Source of the DNA: Scilla litardierei
Taxonomy: Eukaryota > Streptophyta > Magnoliopsida > Asparagales > Asparagaceae
Assembly: GCA_030789695.1 (NCBI GenBank)
Contig: CM061142.1
Span: 148,325,266 to 148,389,265, forward strand
Length of the DNA: 64,000 nucleotides
Direction: 5' to 3'
Under the pieces are notes generated by a model. That model searched no databases and was not told where the DNA came from. It was given only the letters and a program-made list of their open reading frames with translations. Made by a program: the position numbers and the translations under genes. Shown here piece after piece: positions 33,500-44,842 of this stretch (the first letter of the stretch is position 1; the number at the start of each line of letters is the position of its first letter).

Positions 33500-36450
33500 A
33501 GAACCAGAAGATTCTTCAGAATGGAGAATTCCCTTGTGTACCCTGCTTCAAGGGTAAATTAATAATAAGGCCATCACCACTCAAAGTGGATATCGAGTCT
33601 CCTAGCTTCCTCGAAAGAATACACGGAGACATATGTGGACCTATCCACCCCCTAGTGGGCCTCTCTGGTACTTCATGGTACTGATTGATGCATCTTCAAA
33701 ATACTCGCATGTGTGTCTACTTTCAACCCGCAACTTAGCTTTCCCAAAGCTCTTGGAACAAATAATAAAGTTGCGAGCGCATTTTCCGGACAACCAAATA
33801 AAGAAAATACGTCTGGATAATGCGGGGGAATTTACTTCTCAGTCATTTCAAGAATATTGCCAGGCAACGGGAATAGAAATTGAACATCGGGTGCCGCATG
33901 TTCACACCCAAAACGGGCTAGCTGAATCGCTAATTAAAAGACTCCAATGGATTGCATGTCCATTGCTAATGAAATCCCAGTTGCCGGTGGATGTATGGGG
34001 ACATGCAATTCTGCATGCTGCATCACTAATAAGAATAAGACCCTCAGGAGATCAGAGTCTCTCTCCAATGCAACTTGCATACGGAACGCCGCCGAACATT
34101 TCTCACTTGAGAATATTCGGCTGCGTAGTTTATATCTCCATTACTCCACCCAAGAGAACCAAGATGGGCCATCAACATCGCCTAGGTATTTATGTAGGGT
34201 TTGACTCACCTTCCATTATAAGATACCTAGAACCCCAAACAGGAGACGCTTTTAAGGCACGTCTTGAAGACTGTGACTTTGATGAGACATATTTCCCCAA
34301 AATGGGCCTAGACATTGAAAAGTCTAGCGCGAAGCAAATGTTAACGTGGGATACAAAAAGTCTGACCCACTATGATCTGGTAACAAAACAATGTGATGAT
34401 GAGATTCTAAAGATCTTACACATCCAGAACACAGTTCATAGATTACCAGACTCGTTTACTGACAACCAGAAGATTGTAAGATCACACATTCCTGCTGCAA
34501 ACACTCCAGTTAGGATTGACATCCTAAAGGATGGATGCAATCCACCAATAGCAGAAGTGGCTGCACCTCAATAGAAAAGAGGCAGGCCACCAGGCTCTAA
34601 GGATAAAAATCCAAGAAAAATAAAAATATCCGGAGACCTTGGGACGATACCCCCACAGAGAAACGAGCTCGTGTCCATACCCTCTCCCCTCCCGGAATCC
34701 ACTACAGAGGAACTGCCTGGAGAAAATGAAATATCATTAAATTATGTACGTACAGGGGAGGTATTGGACAGAAAGAGTACATTCGTTGACGATGACTTCG
34801 CGTTTCACATTATTATTCATGTCACCGGAAGCAATGATGATCATGATCCACATTTCGTTACTGAATGCAAACGTAGAAATGACTGGCCAAAGTGGAATCA
34901 GGAAATAGAAATCGAGCTGGACTCGCTTCAGAAACGCAAAGTCTTTAGGCAAATAGTCCAGACACCCACCGGTGTCAAACCTGTGGGATACAAATGGGTA
35001 TTCGTAAGAAAAAGAAATGAAAATAATGAGATCGCACGCTACAAAGCTAGACTTGTAGCACAAGGATTTTCCCAAAGACTGGGTATTGACTATGACGAAA
35101 CATACTCCCCGATCATGGATGCGATCACTTTCAGATTCCTGATAAGCTTAACAGCAAAGGAAGGCCTAGATATGCAGCTAATGGATGTTGTGACTGCATA
35201 TCTATACGGCAATCTCGACAAGGAGATATACATGAAACTTCCTGATGGCTTCTCAATGCCTGCTAAAATAAAAGATAGACCTCGGGACGTCTACTCTGTT
35301 AAGCTACAAAGATCATTGTATGGTCTCAAACAATCAGGAAGAATGTGGTATAACAGACTCAGTGAATTCCTTGTCAAACAAGGATTCAACAACAATGAAG
35401 TCTGCCCTTGTATCTTTATAAGAACAAAGGGAAAAGGATTCGTAATAATTGATGTCTACGTAGACGATCTAAATCTCATTGGATCTCCTGAAGAGATCAC
35501 CGAGATATCTGTAAGCCTAACAAAAGAATTTGAAATGAAAGACCTAGGCAAAACGAAATTCTGCCTTGGCTTACAGATTGAACATCTAAAAGATGGAATC
35601 CTATTACATCAAACCACATACACGAAGAAAATGTTGTAAAGATTCCATATGGACCAATGTCATCCACTAAGTACACCTATGGTGGTACGATCTCTGGATG
35701 CACATAAAGACCCTTTCCGGCCGCTGGAAGAGGGGGAGGATATACTTGGTCCAGAAGTCCCTTATTTAAGTGCCATCGGAGCACTCTTATATCTGGAAAA
35801 CTGCACGCATCCCGACATAGCGTTCGCAGTAAATTTGCTAGCCAGATAGAGTGCAGCGCCCATGCAGCGCCACTGGACCGGAGTTAAGCACCTTCTGTGC
35901 TACCTCTAAGGGTCTACAGATTGGGACTCTCTACAAAAAAGGAATATCCTCTACACTTGCTGGTTATGCTGATGCAGGTTACTTGTCTGATCCCCACAAT
36001 GCGAAGTCACAGACTGGGTACGTGTTTACCTACAGAGGGACAGCCATTTCCTGGAGATCCATCAAGCAAACCTTGACGGCAACCTCATCCATCACTCTGA
36101 GATCATTGCCATCCATGAAGCGAGCAGAGAATGCGTATGGCTAAGCTCAGTTGTCCACCACATCCTGTCTACGACCGGACTGAAGACTACAGATCTCGAA
36201 CCTACTACAATGTTCGAGGACAATGCTGCTTCATAGCTCAGCTACGAGGTGGCTTCATCAAAGGCTACAGAACAAAGCATATTTCACCAAAGTTCTTCTG
36301 GACGCACGAGCTACAGAGAGATGGCAAGATCGACATCAGACAAATGCAATCATGTGACAATTTGGCAGACTTGTTCACTAAATCCCTTCCTACTGCCACT
36401 TTCAGGAAGCTTGTACAAAGGATTGGAATGAGACGCCTAAGAGATCTGAA
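33500..36450 (+). pseudogene. pol: Copia pol, part 2 (integrase, RT, RNase H)
   Basis: It continues the pol cut at 23661. The integrase zinc finger ends at 'CVPCFKGK', then a frameshift near 33640, then the core (FMVLIDASSKYSH; RLDNAGEFTSQSF; VHTQNGLAESLIKR). A linker follows with a basic AT-hook-like KRGRPPGSKDKNPRK just after a stop (34572-34574). Next is reverse transcriptase ([25 protein letters not shown]; catalytic YVDD near 35458-35470; stops at 35637 and 35847). RNase H is spread over two frames (YADAGYLSDPHNAKSQTGYV; TKHISPKFFWTHELQ; LADLFTKSLPT). There are at least three stops and three frameshifts. RT and RNase H order is normal for copia. Confidence 0.85.
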
Positions 36451-36654
36451 ACAGATCAGGGGGGTTAGGCAGAGTTTGTACTCTTTTTCCTTAACTATGG
36501 TTTTTCCCACTGGGTTTTCATTGCTAAAGGTTTTAATGAGGCAAATCTCACCAACTCAGGATCCTGAAGTATCCACCCCATGCGAGACTCTTCTATGCTC
36601 AGAATCCTGAAGTATTCACGAGCAGAGTCCACACCTATGGCTGGATAAGGAGAG

Positions 36655-36802
36655 TGTTGTGAACGGTTATTTAACCGTAGTTGGTTGAGATTCTGGGCTA
36701 TCCTAGAGTAGGCCCATATCAATGTAACCCATATTTGTATTCTCACATATTGCTTATAAATAAAGAGCTGGGGGCTCCTCCCCCTGTAGTTGATTCATAA
36801 CA
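36655..36802 (+). repeat. 3' LTR of the short-LTR copia
   Basis: TGTTGTGAACGG...ATTCATAACA, preceded by the purine-rich 'ggataaggagag'. It matches 19971-20119 with about a dozen differences. Confidence 0.9.
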
Positions 36803-36868
36803 CGGAATGCTTTTTGTTGCAACACAATATACGTGGTAATATAATGTAGTACAAACAATTTACTAGTT

Positions 36869-36999
36869 ATTGGGAATTATGGTACCTCTATGTGTATAAG
36901 GTCGATCTCTCTTTGATTAACTCTGGCATTAGTTGCTCAAAGTAACAATGGTTCTGGTTAGGAGGAGTCGGGATGTAAATAGAGGTACCATAATCCCCT
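36869..36999. repeat. Inverted repeat of about 20 bp with 80-bp loop (MITE-like)
   Basis: Arms around 36871-36892 (attatggtacctctatg) and 36975-36997 (atagaggtaccataatc). The direct repeat ggttaggaggagtcgggatg occurs at 36957-36976 and again near 37029. No clear target duplication. It lies in the unique-looking spacer 36803-37277. Confidence 0.5.
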
Positions 37000-37169
37000 C
37001 CTTACATCTACACATCACAAACTAACAGTGGTTAGGAGGAGTCGGGATGGCTTTTACCTAAAAGCACTGATGCTCAAATCAAAACGAGTTACCACCAATA
37101 ATCAAAATAATATTTACTTGCATGAAACCAAAATAGCATACTTGACCTTGTAAGCATGATGCCTTATAA

Positions 37170-37277
37170 GGGTGTGAATGGGTACATGGTACCCAGATAC
37201 CTGATTAGAACATACCCGAATGAGTTGGTTCCGGGTAGATACACAGTAGTTTCGGGTAGGTTCCCGGTAGGAAAATT
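37170..37277. repeat. Left half of a ggtaccc-rich repeat split by the minus-strand copia
   Basis: A run of ggtaccc/cccgg motifs (gggtacatggtaccc; gttccgggta) that resumes at 45455-45530 (ggttcccatgt; gatacccggatc) after the copia insertion. Family not recognised. Bases 45531-45754 beyond it are AT-rich and empty. Confidence 0.5.
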
Positions 37278-37884
37278 TGTTGGATCCTGTCAAAACAGAG
37301 TTAGGATCGATAAATGAAATTGAGACTTGCGCTTGCGTATGCGGCACGGTAGTCACAGAACTTCGCCTTCGGATTCGCCACGACGGATCGAGTCTTCTCA
37401 CGAACGGAGTAAGGCTACTAAATCCACAATCTAAATCTCTACTTTTAGATTAAGAACTTGGATAAAGAGAGAGGAAGGATTTCGGCAGAGCTTCACTAGA
37501 ATGAAATGCAAGGCATGAATACCATGCAAAAAGTGTAAGGAAATGGCTAACCCTTGGGTCTTATTTATAGCCCCCAAGGTAGTTATTTTAGGAGTAATTG
37601 TTCCTTTGGAACAATTTAACTAAGGTGTACCATCGTACATGGCACATTATAAGCTTAAGTTGTACCATATGCATGGTACAATATAAGCTTAAGATATTAC
37701 CCCTTTATCAGCCATATGTCGCATGCACTTATGCACATATAATGCGACTTTCCCATTAATCTAGAGATCCTCTCCGCAAGGGAACAGATTCCCTTTGCAC
37801 ACGACTTCGTGTATGCGACGTTCTAGGTCCGTATTCCCTCGTACATCCCCCACAAGGGTGTATAAACGTCTTCCATATCCAACA
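37278..37884 (-). repeat. 3' LTR of the minus-strand copia
   Basis: TGTTGGATCC...ATATCCAACA. A minus-strand TATA-like gctataaataaga is at about 37560-37572. Confidence 0.92.
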
Positions 37885-38939
37885 TCTCCCACTCACACTT
37901 GAGGGGATTGTAAGAGAACGTCTTTCTCTTAGTTTTTTCATCTATCATACCGAGAAATAGACCATGCGACCGTCATGCGCGTAAAGTCTGTTGTTGTGCA
38001 CTTGTTAGAGATACACAACGACCTCGAAGGTGCAAAGTTGAGTAGTTCAACGCATGCTTTACCCTAGATTATTTCTTCACATTTCTTATACTTTATATTC
38101 AACAATTGAATCCCATCTGGTTTACAATTGGCTGGCCAGCTTTGAATCATTAAAGTCCAAATGCGAATATGAAATCAATCTTCCTCTTCTTGCGAACCTT
38201 CTGATCTTGACTTGATTCGCTTTTCTAACGTGCCCCGCCGAGCCGAATTATCATAGCCCATTAGCAACACGCTAAGATAGCTACCATCTCGTCAAATCTA
38301 AAGGAACCAATTGGAGTCCTTGAGGGTAAGAATTAAGACCCATATGGCCTTTGAGTCTCACATAATAGCAAACTCTATTGCTACTAACTCAGTGGTCGAA
38401 ATGCATACGTGGTATGAACACGTATTACAACATCACTCCTTTCCCAGGGAGAGTATGTCTTAATGATGTTGTACGGATGAAAGATCAGACACCACAGTGC
38501 CTATCTTTTGAGTCCCCTTACTACCCATGAAATATTCCCGGACTCTCATCCTGCATAAGACAGATAGGATTTAAAAAATCCTATGAGATCTCTTTTAAAT
38601 ATCCTTATGATACAGATCTCAGATCTTTTGTAAGCATCCATATGATGCAGATCTTTCATTCGACTATCTTGTTTAAGTCACGACTCTAAATCATTTGTCT
38701 AATGATTTTGACTTTAAACTAGTCTCATCTCTATCTTATCCATCTGATAAGATAAGGCGGTTGCTCATGTGAGAGAGCCAACCTTAATCTGTCTGACATA
38801 CACACAATAAAATAGCTGAGACTTAAACACAAATGTATAAAATCATTTGTAAGAAACTTGTATGAAATATATAAAAGAACTTCTTCCTTTTATTAAACTT
38901 TGATCTTCTATAGACATGGGAAATATTACATGATACAGC
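37885..38939 (-). other. Long non-coding 3' region of the minus-strand copia
   Basis: About 1.05 kb between the pol stop and the 3' LTR. It has no frame with a recognisable domain and is longer than the usual short 3' spacer of copia elements. The polypurine tract lies at 37885-37895. Confidence 0.6.
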
Positions 38940-41900
38940 TCAGCACCTACGCATTCCCATAGATGATAAGTGTTTGTAGAACACATCTCTGGGGATCACC
39001 TTAGTAAGGGGATCCGCTATCATCTCATGCGTGGATATGTATCCTATGTCTACTTCCTTCCGTTTGTCATAGTCCTTCGCAAACTTGAATCGAATATCAA
39101 TGTGTTTGGTCTTATAATGAAATTTAGGATCTTTGACATAGGCAATCGAGGCTTGACTATCACTGTATATAGGAACAGTGCTCGAGTCAGTGGCATTCGT
39201 CAGCCTGTCTAAGAATTTCCTAAGCCAAACAGCTTCTTGGACCGCCATGCTGAATGCTACGAATTCGGCTTCCATGGTTGATAGGGCGATGCAGGTTTGC
39301 TTCTTGCTGCTCCAGGATATTGCACCATTCCCGAGCAAGAAAACAAAGCCTGAGGTAGATCTTCGCTCGTCGAGATCACCTGCCCAATCAGCATCGGTAT
39401 AGCCTTCGAGTCTCAAGGTATTGCCTTGATAGCACAATGCATAGTCCGCAGTCCCTTTGAGGTACCTTAATATCCTCTTCACCGCTTTCCAGTGTGCCTG
39501 TCCTGGGTTGGATTGGTAACGGCTTACCATACCAACAGCATAGCAAATGTCCGGTCTGGTACACATCATGGCGTACATCAGACTCCCGACAGCACTAGAG
39601 TATGGAACCTTTTCCATAGCTTTCTTTTCTTTTGGATCTTTGGGACACATCTCCAAACATAGACCCTCGCCTTTGATTATTGGAGTATCAATTGGCTTGC
39701 AGTCCTGCATATTAAACCGTTCTAAAACTTTCTTTATATATGTCTCTTGAGAGAGAGAAAGAAGTTTCTTGGAACGATTCCTTGAGATCTTAACCCCAAG
39801 GAGATATGCAGCTTCACACATGTCTTTCATTTCAAAGACGGATGAAAGCCAAGCTTTGATATCCATGATAAGACGCTTATCATTTCCGGCTATAAGTATG
39901 TCATCTATATAAAGAGACATAATTACATACTTGTTCTTGATCCCCTTAATGTATACGCAGTTGTCTTCGTCGAGCATGGAGAAACCATACGACAAAACGA
40001 CTTCTTGAAAGCGCATATACCACTGCCTTGAGGATTGTTTAAGACCATATATGGATTTACGAAGTTTAGTACAAACCTTATGTTTGTTTTCTTCTTGTAC
40101 GAACCCGTTTGGTTGTTCCATGTAGATCTCCTCATCTAGTTCTCCGTTAAGAAAAGCAGTCTTTACATCCATCTGATGTAACTCGAGGTCCAAACAAGCC
40201 ACCATTGCCAGAATTAAGCGAATGGAGGTAAAACGCACGACGAGAGAGAAAGTCTCTTCGTAGTCTATTCCTTCCTGTTGCGTGAAACCTTTCGCAACAA
40301 GGCGAGATTTATATTTCTCGATGGAGCCATCAGCCTTATGCTTGATTTTGGGAACCCACTTGTTCCCAATGGCTCTACGTCCCTTAGGTAAATCAACCAA
40401 GTCCCAGACTTGGTTTGTTTTCATGGATTGAAGTTCTTCTTCCATCGCCGCTATCCATTTATCTTTAGCAGGGCATGTGATGGCCTGTTTGAAATTTGCA
40501 GGTTCGTCATCATCTTGTAGTAATGTCATGAATGTTTGAGGAAATTCATCCTCAAATCTCAGAGGTGTTAGCCTCGTTCGATTACTACGTCTTGCTTGAG
40601 TTTGATCACTCCCACTTGGAATGACATTACTCCCACTTGGAATAATATCACTCCCACTCGGAATAGGATTGGTATCGTTCGTATCATCCATTTGTGAAGT
40701 TTGAAACGTATTTTCTTCTTCACCCAGGATTCTCCCACTCGAACGTTCCGATCCTTCTTGATCCCAAGTCTCAAACAAGGAGAAGTCTTGACTTATCTCA
40801 CCCTGTCTTGGAAACTCGTTTTCCACGAAGACAACATTCCTCGATTCGAATTCTATTAGACCCCCATTGTCCTCTTGACCGACGAAAACATATCCTTTGG
40901 AGTTTTCAGCGTATCGGATGAAGATACACTTCCTCCCACGTGGCCCAAGTTTGCCATATTTGTGAGAGGATAAATGTGCATAAGAGGCACAACCCCAAGG
41001 TTTTAGAATGCTTAAGTCTGGAGTTCTATTGTTCCACAACTCATAAGGAGTAGAACTTACCGACTTCGAGGGTACACGGTTTAAGATGAATGCTGCCGTC
41101 AATAATGCATCACCCCAAAAGGTGATGGGCAAATTTGCCTGAGACATCATTGATCGGACCATTTCCATCAATGTCCTATTTCTTCTTTCCGCAACACCGT
41201 TTTGTTGCGGAGTATAAGGCATAGTTATTTGATGAACTATGCCTTTTTCATCATAGAGTTCCTTAAAACTCGTTGATTGATATTCTCCACCCCGATCGGT
41301 TCGCAAGACCTTTATCTTGCGATCTAGTTGATTTTCCACTAAACTCATATAGTTTTTGAAGCAAGATAAAGCTTCATGTTTGTGGGAAATCAAATAAATG
41401 TGACCGAAACGGGTGAAGTCATCAATGAAGGTGATGAAATAGGACTTCCCGCGTCTTGTCTTAACATTCATTGGACCGTAAATGTCCGAATGGATAAGCT
41501 GTAATGGAACTTCGGCCCTTGTGCCAGTTCCAAACGGCTTGCGACAAGTTTTCCCTACAAGACAATGTTCGCAAGTTGACATTTCAACTTTTGAAACATT
41601 AGATAGCAAGCCACTTTTGGCAAGTCTATCCATTCTAGTTGGTCCAATGTGACCAAGTCTTGCATGCCAACAAATGATCTCAGAATCAGAATTAGAAGCA
41701 TTTGTCAAATGGAAACTTTCATTAATAGAAGAAGAATCATCATACATAGTGTTCAAAACAATCAATCCATTACAAACATTACCCGACCCAATTAAAGAAC
41801 TATTACAAACAAGGTCAACCTTTTGTTCATAGAACCTCCATTCATAACCTAAAGACATTAACATGACCACAGATACGATATTCCTTCGAATATCTGGAGC

Positions 41901-42119
41901 AAAGAGGACGTCGTGCAATAATAGAGTCCGGCCGTTGTCGAGAACTAGCTTGCATGTTCCGACGCCTTTGACTTCAACACGAGCGTTGTTGCCGACGTAT
42001 ATCCACTTTGTTCCTTGAGTTATCCTTCGATACTCTACGAAGAACCTTCTGTCCTTCGCTATGTGGTCCGTGGCCCCTGAATCAATCAAACAAAAATAGT
42101 TAGATTCAGCAAGAAACAT
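38940..42119 (-). CDS. pol: Copia pol polyprotein (protease, integrase, RT, RNase H)
   Basis: An uninterrupted 1059-codon frame. Rough residue positions: protease DSGATDH at 13-19; integrase zinc finger at about 150-195 (CWHARLGH, CEHCLVGK); integrase core at about 210-330 (Asp in FIDDFTRFG, Asp in LRTDRGGEY, Glu in NGVAERRNR); linker at about 470-520 with three IPSGS repeats; RT at about 560-790 (AKGFTQQEGIDYEETF, DVKTAFLNGELDEEIYM, catalytic YIDD); RNase H at about 910-1040 (DADWAGDLDERRSTSG, STMEAEF, TKHIDIRFKF). All catalytic residues I can check are present. The first ATG at 42119 is unlikely to be a natural start: the frame continues upstream into gag through a TAA at 42138-42140. The pol part may still be functional if read-through occurs. 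Confidence 0.92.
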   Translation of the reverse strand: MFLAESNYFCLIDSGATDHIAKDRRFFVEYRRITQGTKWIYVGNNARVEVKGVGTCKLVLDNGRTLLLHDVLFAPDIRRNIVSVVMLMSLGYEWRFYEQKVDLVCNSSLIGSGNVCNGLIVLNTMYDDSSSINESFHLTNASNSDSEIICWHARLGHIGPTRMDRLAKSGLLSNVSKVEMSTCEHCLVGKTCRKPFGTGTRAEVPLQLIHSDIYGPMNVKTRRGKSYFITFIDDFTRFGHIYLISHKHEALSCFKNYMSLVENQLDRKIKVLRTDRGGEYQSTSFKELYDEKGIVHQITMPYTPQQNGVAERRNRTLMEMVRSMMSQANLPITFWGDALLTAAFILNRVPSKSVSSTPYELWNNRTPDLSILKPWGCASYAHLSSHKYGKLGPRGRKCIFIRYAENSKGYVFVGQEDNGGLIEFESRNVVFVENEFPRQGEISQDFSLFETWDQEGSERSSGRILGEEENTFQTSQMDDTNDTNPIPSGSDIIPSGSNVIPSGSDQTQARRSNRTRLTPLRFEDEFPQTFMTLLQDDDEPANFKQAITCPAKDKWIAAMEEELQSMKTNQVWDLVDLPKGRRAIGNKWVPKIKHKADGSIEKYKSRLVAKGFTQQEGIDYEETFSLVVRFTSIRLILAMVACLDLELHQMDVKTAFLNGELDEEIYMEQPNGFVQEENKHKVCTKLRKSIYGLKQSSRQWYMRFQEVVLSYGFSMLDEDNCVYIKGIKNKYVIMSLYIDDILIAGNDKRLIMDIKAWLSSVFEMKDMCEAAYLLGVKISRNRSKKLLSLSQETYIKKVLERFNMQDCKPIDTPIIKGEGLCLEMCPKDPKEKKAMEKVPYSSAVGSLMYAMMCTRPDICYAVGMVSRYQSNPGQAHWKAVKRILRYLKGTADYALCYQGNTLRLEGYTDADWAGDLDERRSTSGFVFLLGNGAISWSSKKQTCIALSTMEAEFVAFSMAVQEAVWLRKFLDRLTNATDSSTVPIYSDSQASIAYVKDPKFHYKTKHIDIRFKFAKDYDKRKEVDIGYISTHEMIADPLTKVIPRDVFYKHLSSMGMRRC

Positions 42120-42137
42120 GGAACTAGAAATACATAT

Positions 42138-43013
42138 TTAACTAGTCCTACAAGTTACCTTATCACTTCCATCCGTACATGTACGGGCGAAGTGACCGTA
42201 CTTGTTGCACTTAAAGCACTTGAACTTCTTCAAGTTTTTCTTCTTTGAGTGCACATTCTTTTGCCACTTTTTGTTCTTAGTCTTCTTTGAGGTTTCCGGT
42301 TCTTGCTTTCGTTCGTTCACAAACCTTAAACGTTTATCCTTTCGCTTCTTTTCTCCATGTGAGGAACTAGCGGCCATGTGCACTTCGGCACTAGGTTTTA
42401 CGGCTTGAATCCGCTCTTCCTCGAGTTCGAGGTGTTTGGATACATCGCTTAAAGTTTTAATGCACTCATTATGAGTGAGGTGCATTTTCATGTTATCCCA
42501 GCTATCTGGGAGTGAACGAATGACTGCTTGGATCTGCTGTTCGTCAGACAGCGTAAGACCCGCATCCTTCAATTCAGCTATGAGATTCACCATGTGGCGA
42601 AGATGCTTTTTCATAGATTAATCTCGTCGCATTTTGTATGAGTCAAATTGAATATTTAAGGAGCGGAGTTTGGTTACCGAAGTTCCATCAAACTTTATTT
42701 CTAGCCCAGACCATATGTCTTTGGCTAGGTCGAATTCCCGAAATAGACGCATTATGTCATTGTCCATTACGGACAGTAACGTAATACATGCTATTTTGTT
42801 CTTTCGAGTCCAAGTCTCATAAGCTTCTCGGTCCCTCTTGTGTTGGGCCGTATTGTCCAACTCAGATTCTTCCATTATGTTTTGGAGTGTTTCAAGCACA
42901 TCTTGCTCCTCCAAAACATATTGGATTTTTATTGACCATAGTTTATAATTGTCGCCGTTGAGCTTCTCACCTTTGTTAAGCTCGACGACAATGTTCTTAG
43001 AAGCGGTAGACAT
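42138..43013 (-). pseudogene. gag: Copia gag with one internal stop
   Basis: The start chosen is the minus-strand ATG at 43013 (MSTASKNIVVELNKGEKLNG); an upstream ATG at 43034 is less likely. The frame is interrupted by TAA at 42615-42617, readable as CAA to TAA, and continues to TAA at 42138-42140. It has the copia capsid boxes 'YKLWSIKIQYVLEEQ' and 'LLSVMDNDIM', then the zinc knuckle CFKCNKYGHFARTC, then a short Lys-rich tail. The same frame leads straight into pol, as in single-ORF copia elements. Confidence 0.88.
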
Positions 43014-43459
43014 ATTCAAATCAAAAAACTGCAAAGAAAATGGAAAACACGATCAAAATTCTATGCATAAAGTTTCGATTCTTTAAACACTTGATAAGTT
43101 CCTTGGATAAGCTGAAATGTTACTCTAGAATCGAGAAGTTCACTACGTTCCCAACTACCATCTAGAAGTAACTTTCAAATTATCCCTCTTACTTGTCTCA
43201 TGTAAAAAGAAATCGGAAATAATACCCGTATGGTACCAGCAGCGGAAAAATACTTTTGAAAAACATATCTTTCAAAATGAAATAGGTGAGAGTTTGCGCA
43301 AAGAATTTTAGCGCAACAATTGCCAAGCCACGAGACCTGTTCTACACACCCATGGGTTAGATAACCATGGCCGGATCGTGGTAGGACTTGGAATTCTAAA
43401 TTGCGCTATCCCGATTAAGGACGGGACATAACCTATTTGAAAACATCTTTTTCAAAAAA

Positions 43460-43730
43460 ATTTGAAATACATTGGCTAATCTCCGTAGAGTAGAGCACAA
43501 CGTCATAAGTACATTGGCTAATCTCCGTAGAGTAGAGCACAATGACATGGCTAATCTCGTATGAAGTAGAGCACTATGGCTAATCTTCAAGGAGTAGAGC
43601 CCAAGAAAAAACTTCATAAAATGTTAGCCCCGTATGGGCTAGTCGGCACATTCGTGTTTGACCAAGGCCTTTTGACACCCCGTATGGGCTAGTCGGCAAG
43701 TTCGTGATCGACCAAGACCTTTTGCCGGAT
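43460..43730. repeat. Short tandem repeats in the copia leader
   Basis: Four degenerate copies of 'tggctaatctccgtagagtagagcac' (43470-43605). Two copies of 'ccccgtatgggctagtcggca' follow (43631 and 43679), each with 'gaccaagacctttt'. Confidence 0.8.
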
Positions 43731-43779
43731 TGGTCGACCAAAACACCCAAATTGGTTGACCAAAAATTGGTCTTCATCA

Positions 43780-44290
43780 CTCCTGGCCAGGGCCCCTGTC
43801 CTAGCCGAGGCTGGCCAAAGGCCTCTGCCCTGGCCGGCCAGGGGCGACCTGCGGCAGCCCTGGCCACTGCCAGGGCCGGCCAGGCCACTGGCCTGGCCTC
43901 GGCCAGAGGCCGGCCAGGCCACTGCCTGGCCAGGCCTAGGCCAGAGGCCCCTGGCCGGGGCCAGGGCCCCTGCCCTGGCCTCAGCCAGGGCGGCCAGGCC
44001 ATGGCCTGAGGCCAGGGCGCTGCCCTGGCCTCTGCCAGGGGGGCCAGGCCCTGGCCGGGGCTAGGGCGGCCAGGCCCTGGCCTGAGGCCAGGGCGCTGCC
44101 CTGGCCTCTGCCAGGGAGGCCAGGCCCTGGCCTGGCCTGGCCGCGACCAGGGCTCTCTGGCCCTGGCCGTGGCCGGCCATGGCCGGCCGGCCATGGCCAG
44201 GGCCGATCAAGGCCGGTCGGCCATGGCCCGGCCATGGTTTATTGGCCTTGACTGGCCATGGCCCTTTGGCCATGGCCGGTCTCCCCCCTT
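43780..44290. repeat. GGCCAGG-type GC-rich array in the copia leader
   Basis: Half a kilobase made of ggcc, ccagggc and ccatggcc palindromes in an otherwise AT-rich element, ending near a TGG-rich stretch. Overlapping frames on both strands (Gly/Pro/Arg/Trp-rich) are consequences of the repeat. The region lies between the primer-binding site and gag. Confidence 0.9.
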
Positions 44291-44828
44291 CATGGGGTTG
44301 TCGCACACCCCGTCGGAGGGGTGGCCGTGGTGGTTATTGGCCGTAGCCAACCCCCTCCGCATGGGGAGGGGGGTGCATGGCCTTCATAGCCCATTTGGCC
44401 ATGGCGCACATGCACCAAAATTCATCTTCCTCGATGGGAATAACCACCATCTTCTTCTCCGGTGAAGCACCCGTTCGTCGAGGAAGTAATTATCCTCCAA
44501 TGGCCGTGTGCCAAAAAATTAACCCACTTCAAAAATTCGTAAACTACGCGCTCCACATGAAGAGAGCGCCCATTCCCTATGAATGGAGACTCAGCATCCA
44601 TGAAGAGAGCGAGTTTGACGATATGAACGGTCGGTTCTTCCCGTCACGGAGAGTTCCTGCCATATCCGTAATGACAGAAGACCCTAACGTGAAAAAACAA
44701 CCGCTGCGTTCTCTCCGTCACGAAGCGTTCCTACCATATCCATAATGGTAGGATACCCATTCGTGAAAAAGACAACGACTCGTTCATAGTTTCGAAGGGG
44801 CGACGGTTTGACCGGAGCGAATCCGTAT

Positions 44829-44841
44829 GGCTCTGATACCA
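44829..44841 (-). promoter_or_regulatory. Primer-binding site (tRNA-iMet)
   Basis: The minus strand reads TGGTATCAGAGCC one base inside the 5' LTR. Confidence 0.92.
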
Positions 44842-44842
44842 A

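Larger units (their letters stand above)
19971..36802 (+). mobile_element. Short-LTR Ty1/copia element, interrupted by a Tekay element
   Basis: LTRs at 19971-20119 and 36655-36802 are about 149 bp and near-identical, flanked by the duplication cggaa (19966-19970; 36803-36807). The internal region has a 1.9-kb leader, gag, then protease-integrase-RT-RNase H. It is split at 23661/33500 by a gypsy insertion, without which it would be about 7 kb. The protease box (DSAS-THT), the 'NGLAESLIKRLQ' integrase box and an AT-hook-like linker suggest a Bianca-like lineage, but that is from memory. Several in-frame stops and frameshifts make this copy inactive. Confidence 0.9.

Noticed and set aside
43580..44465. 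Pro/Trp/Arg-rich frames of 80-204 codons on both strands
   Set aside because: Created by the GGCC/CCAGGGC array in the copia leader; no start context or domain.
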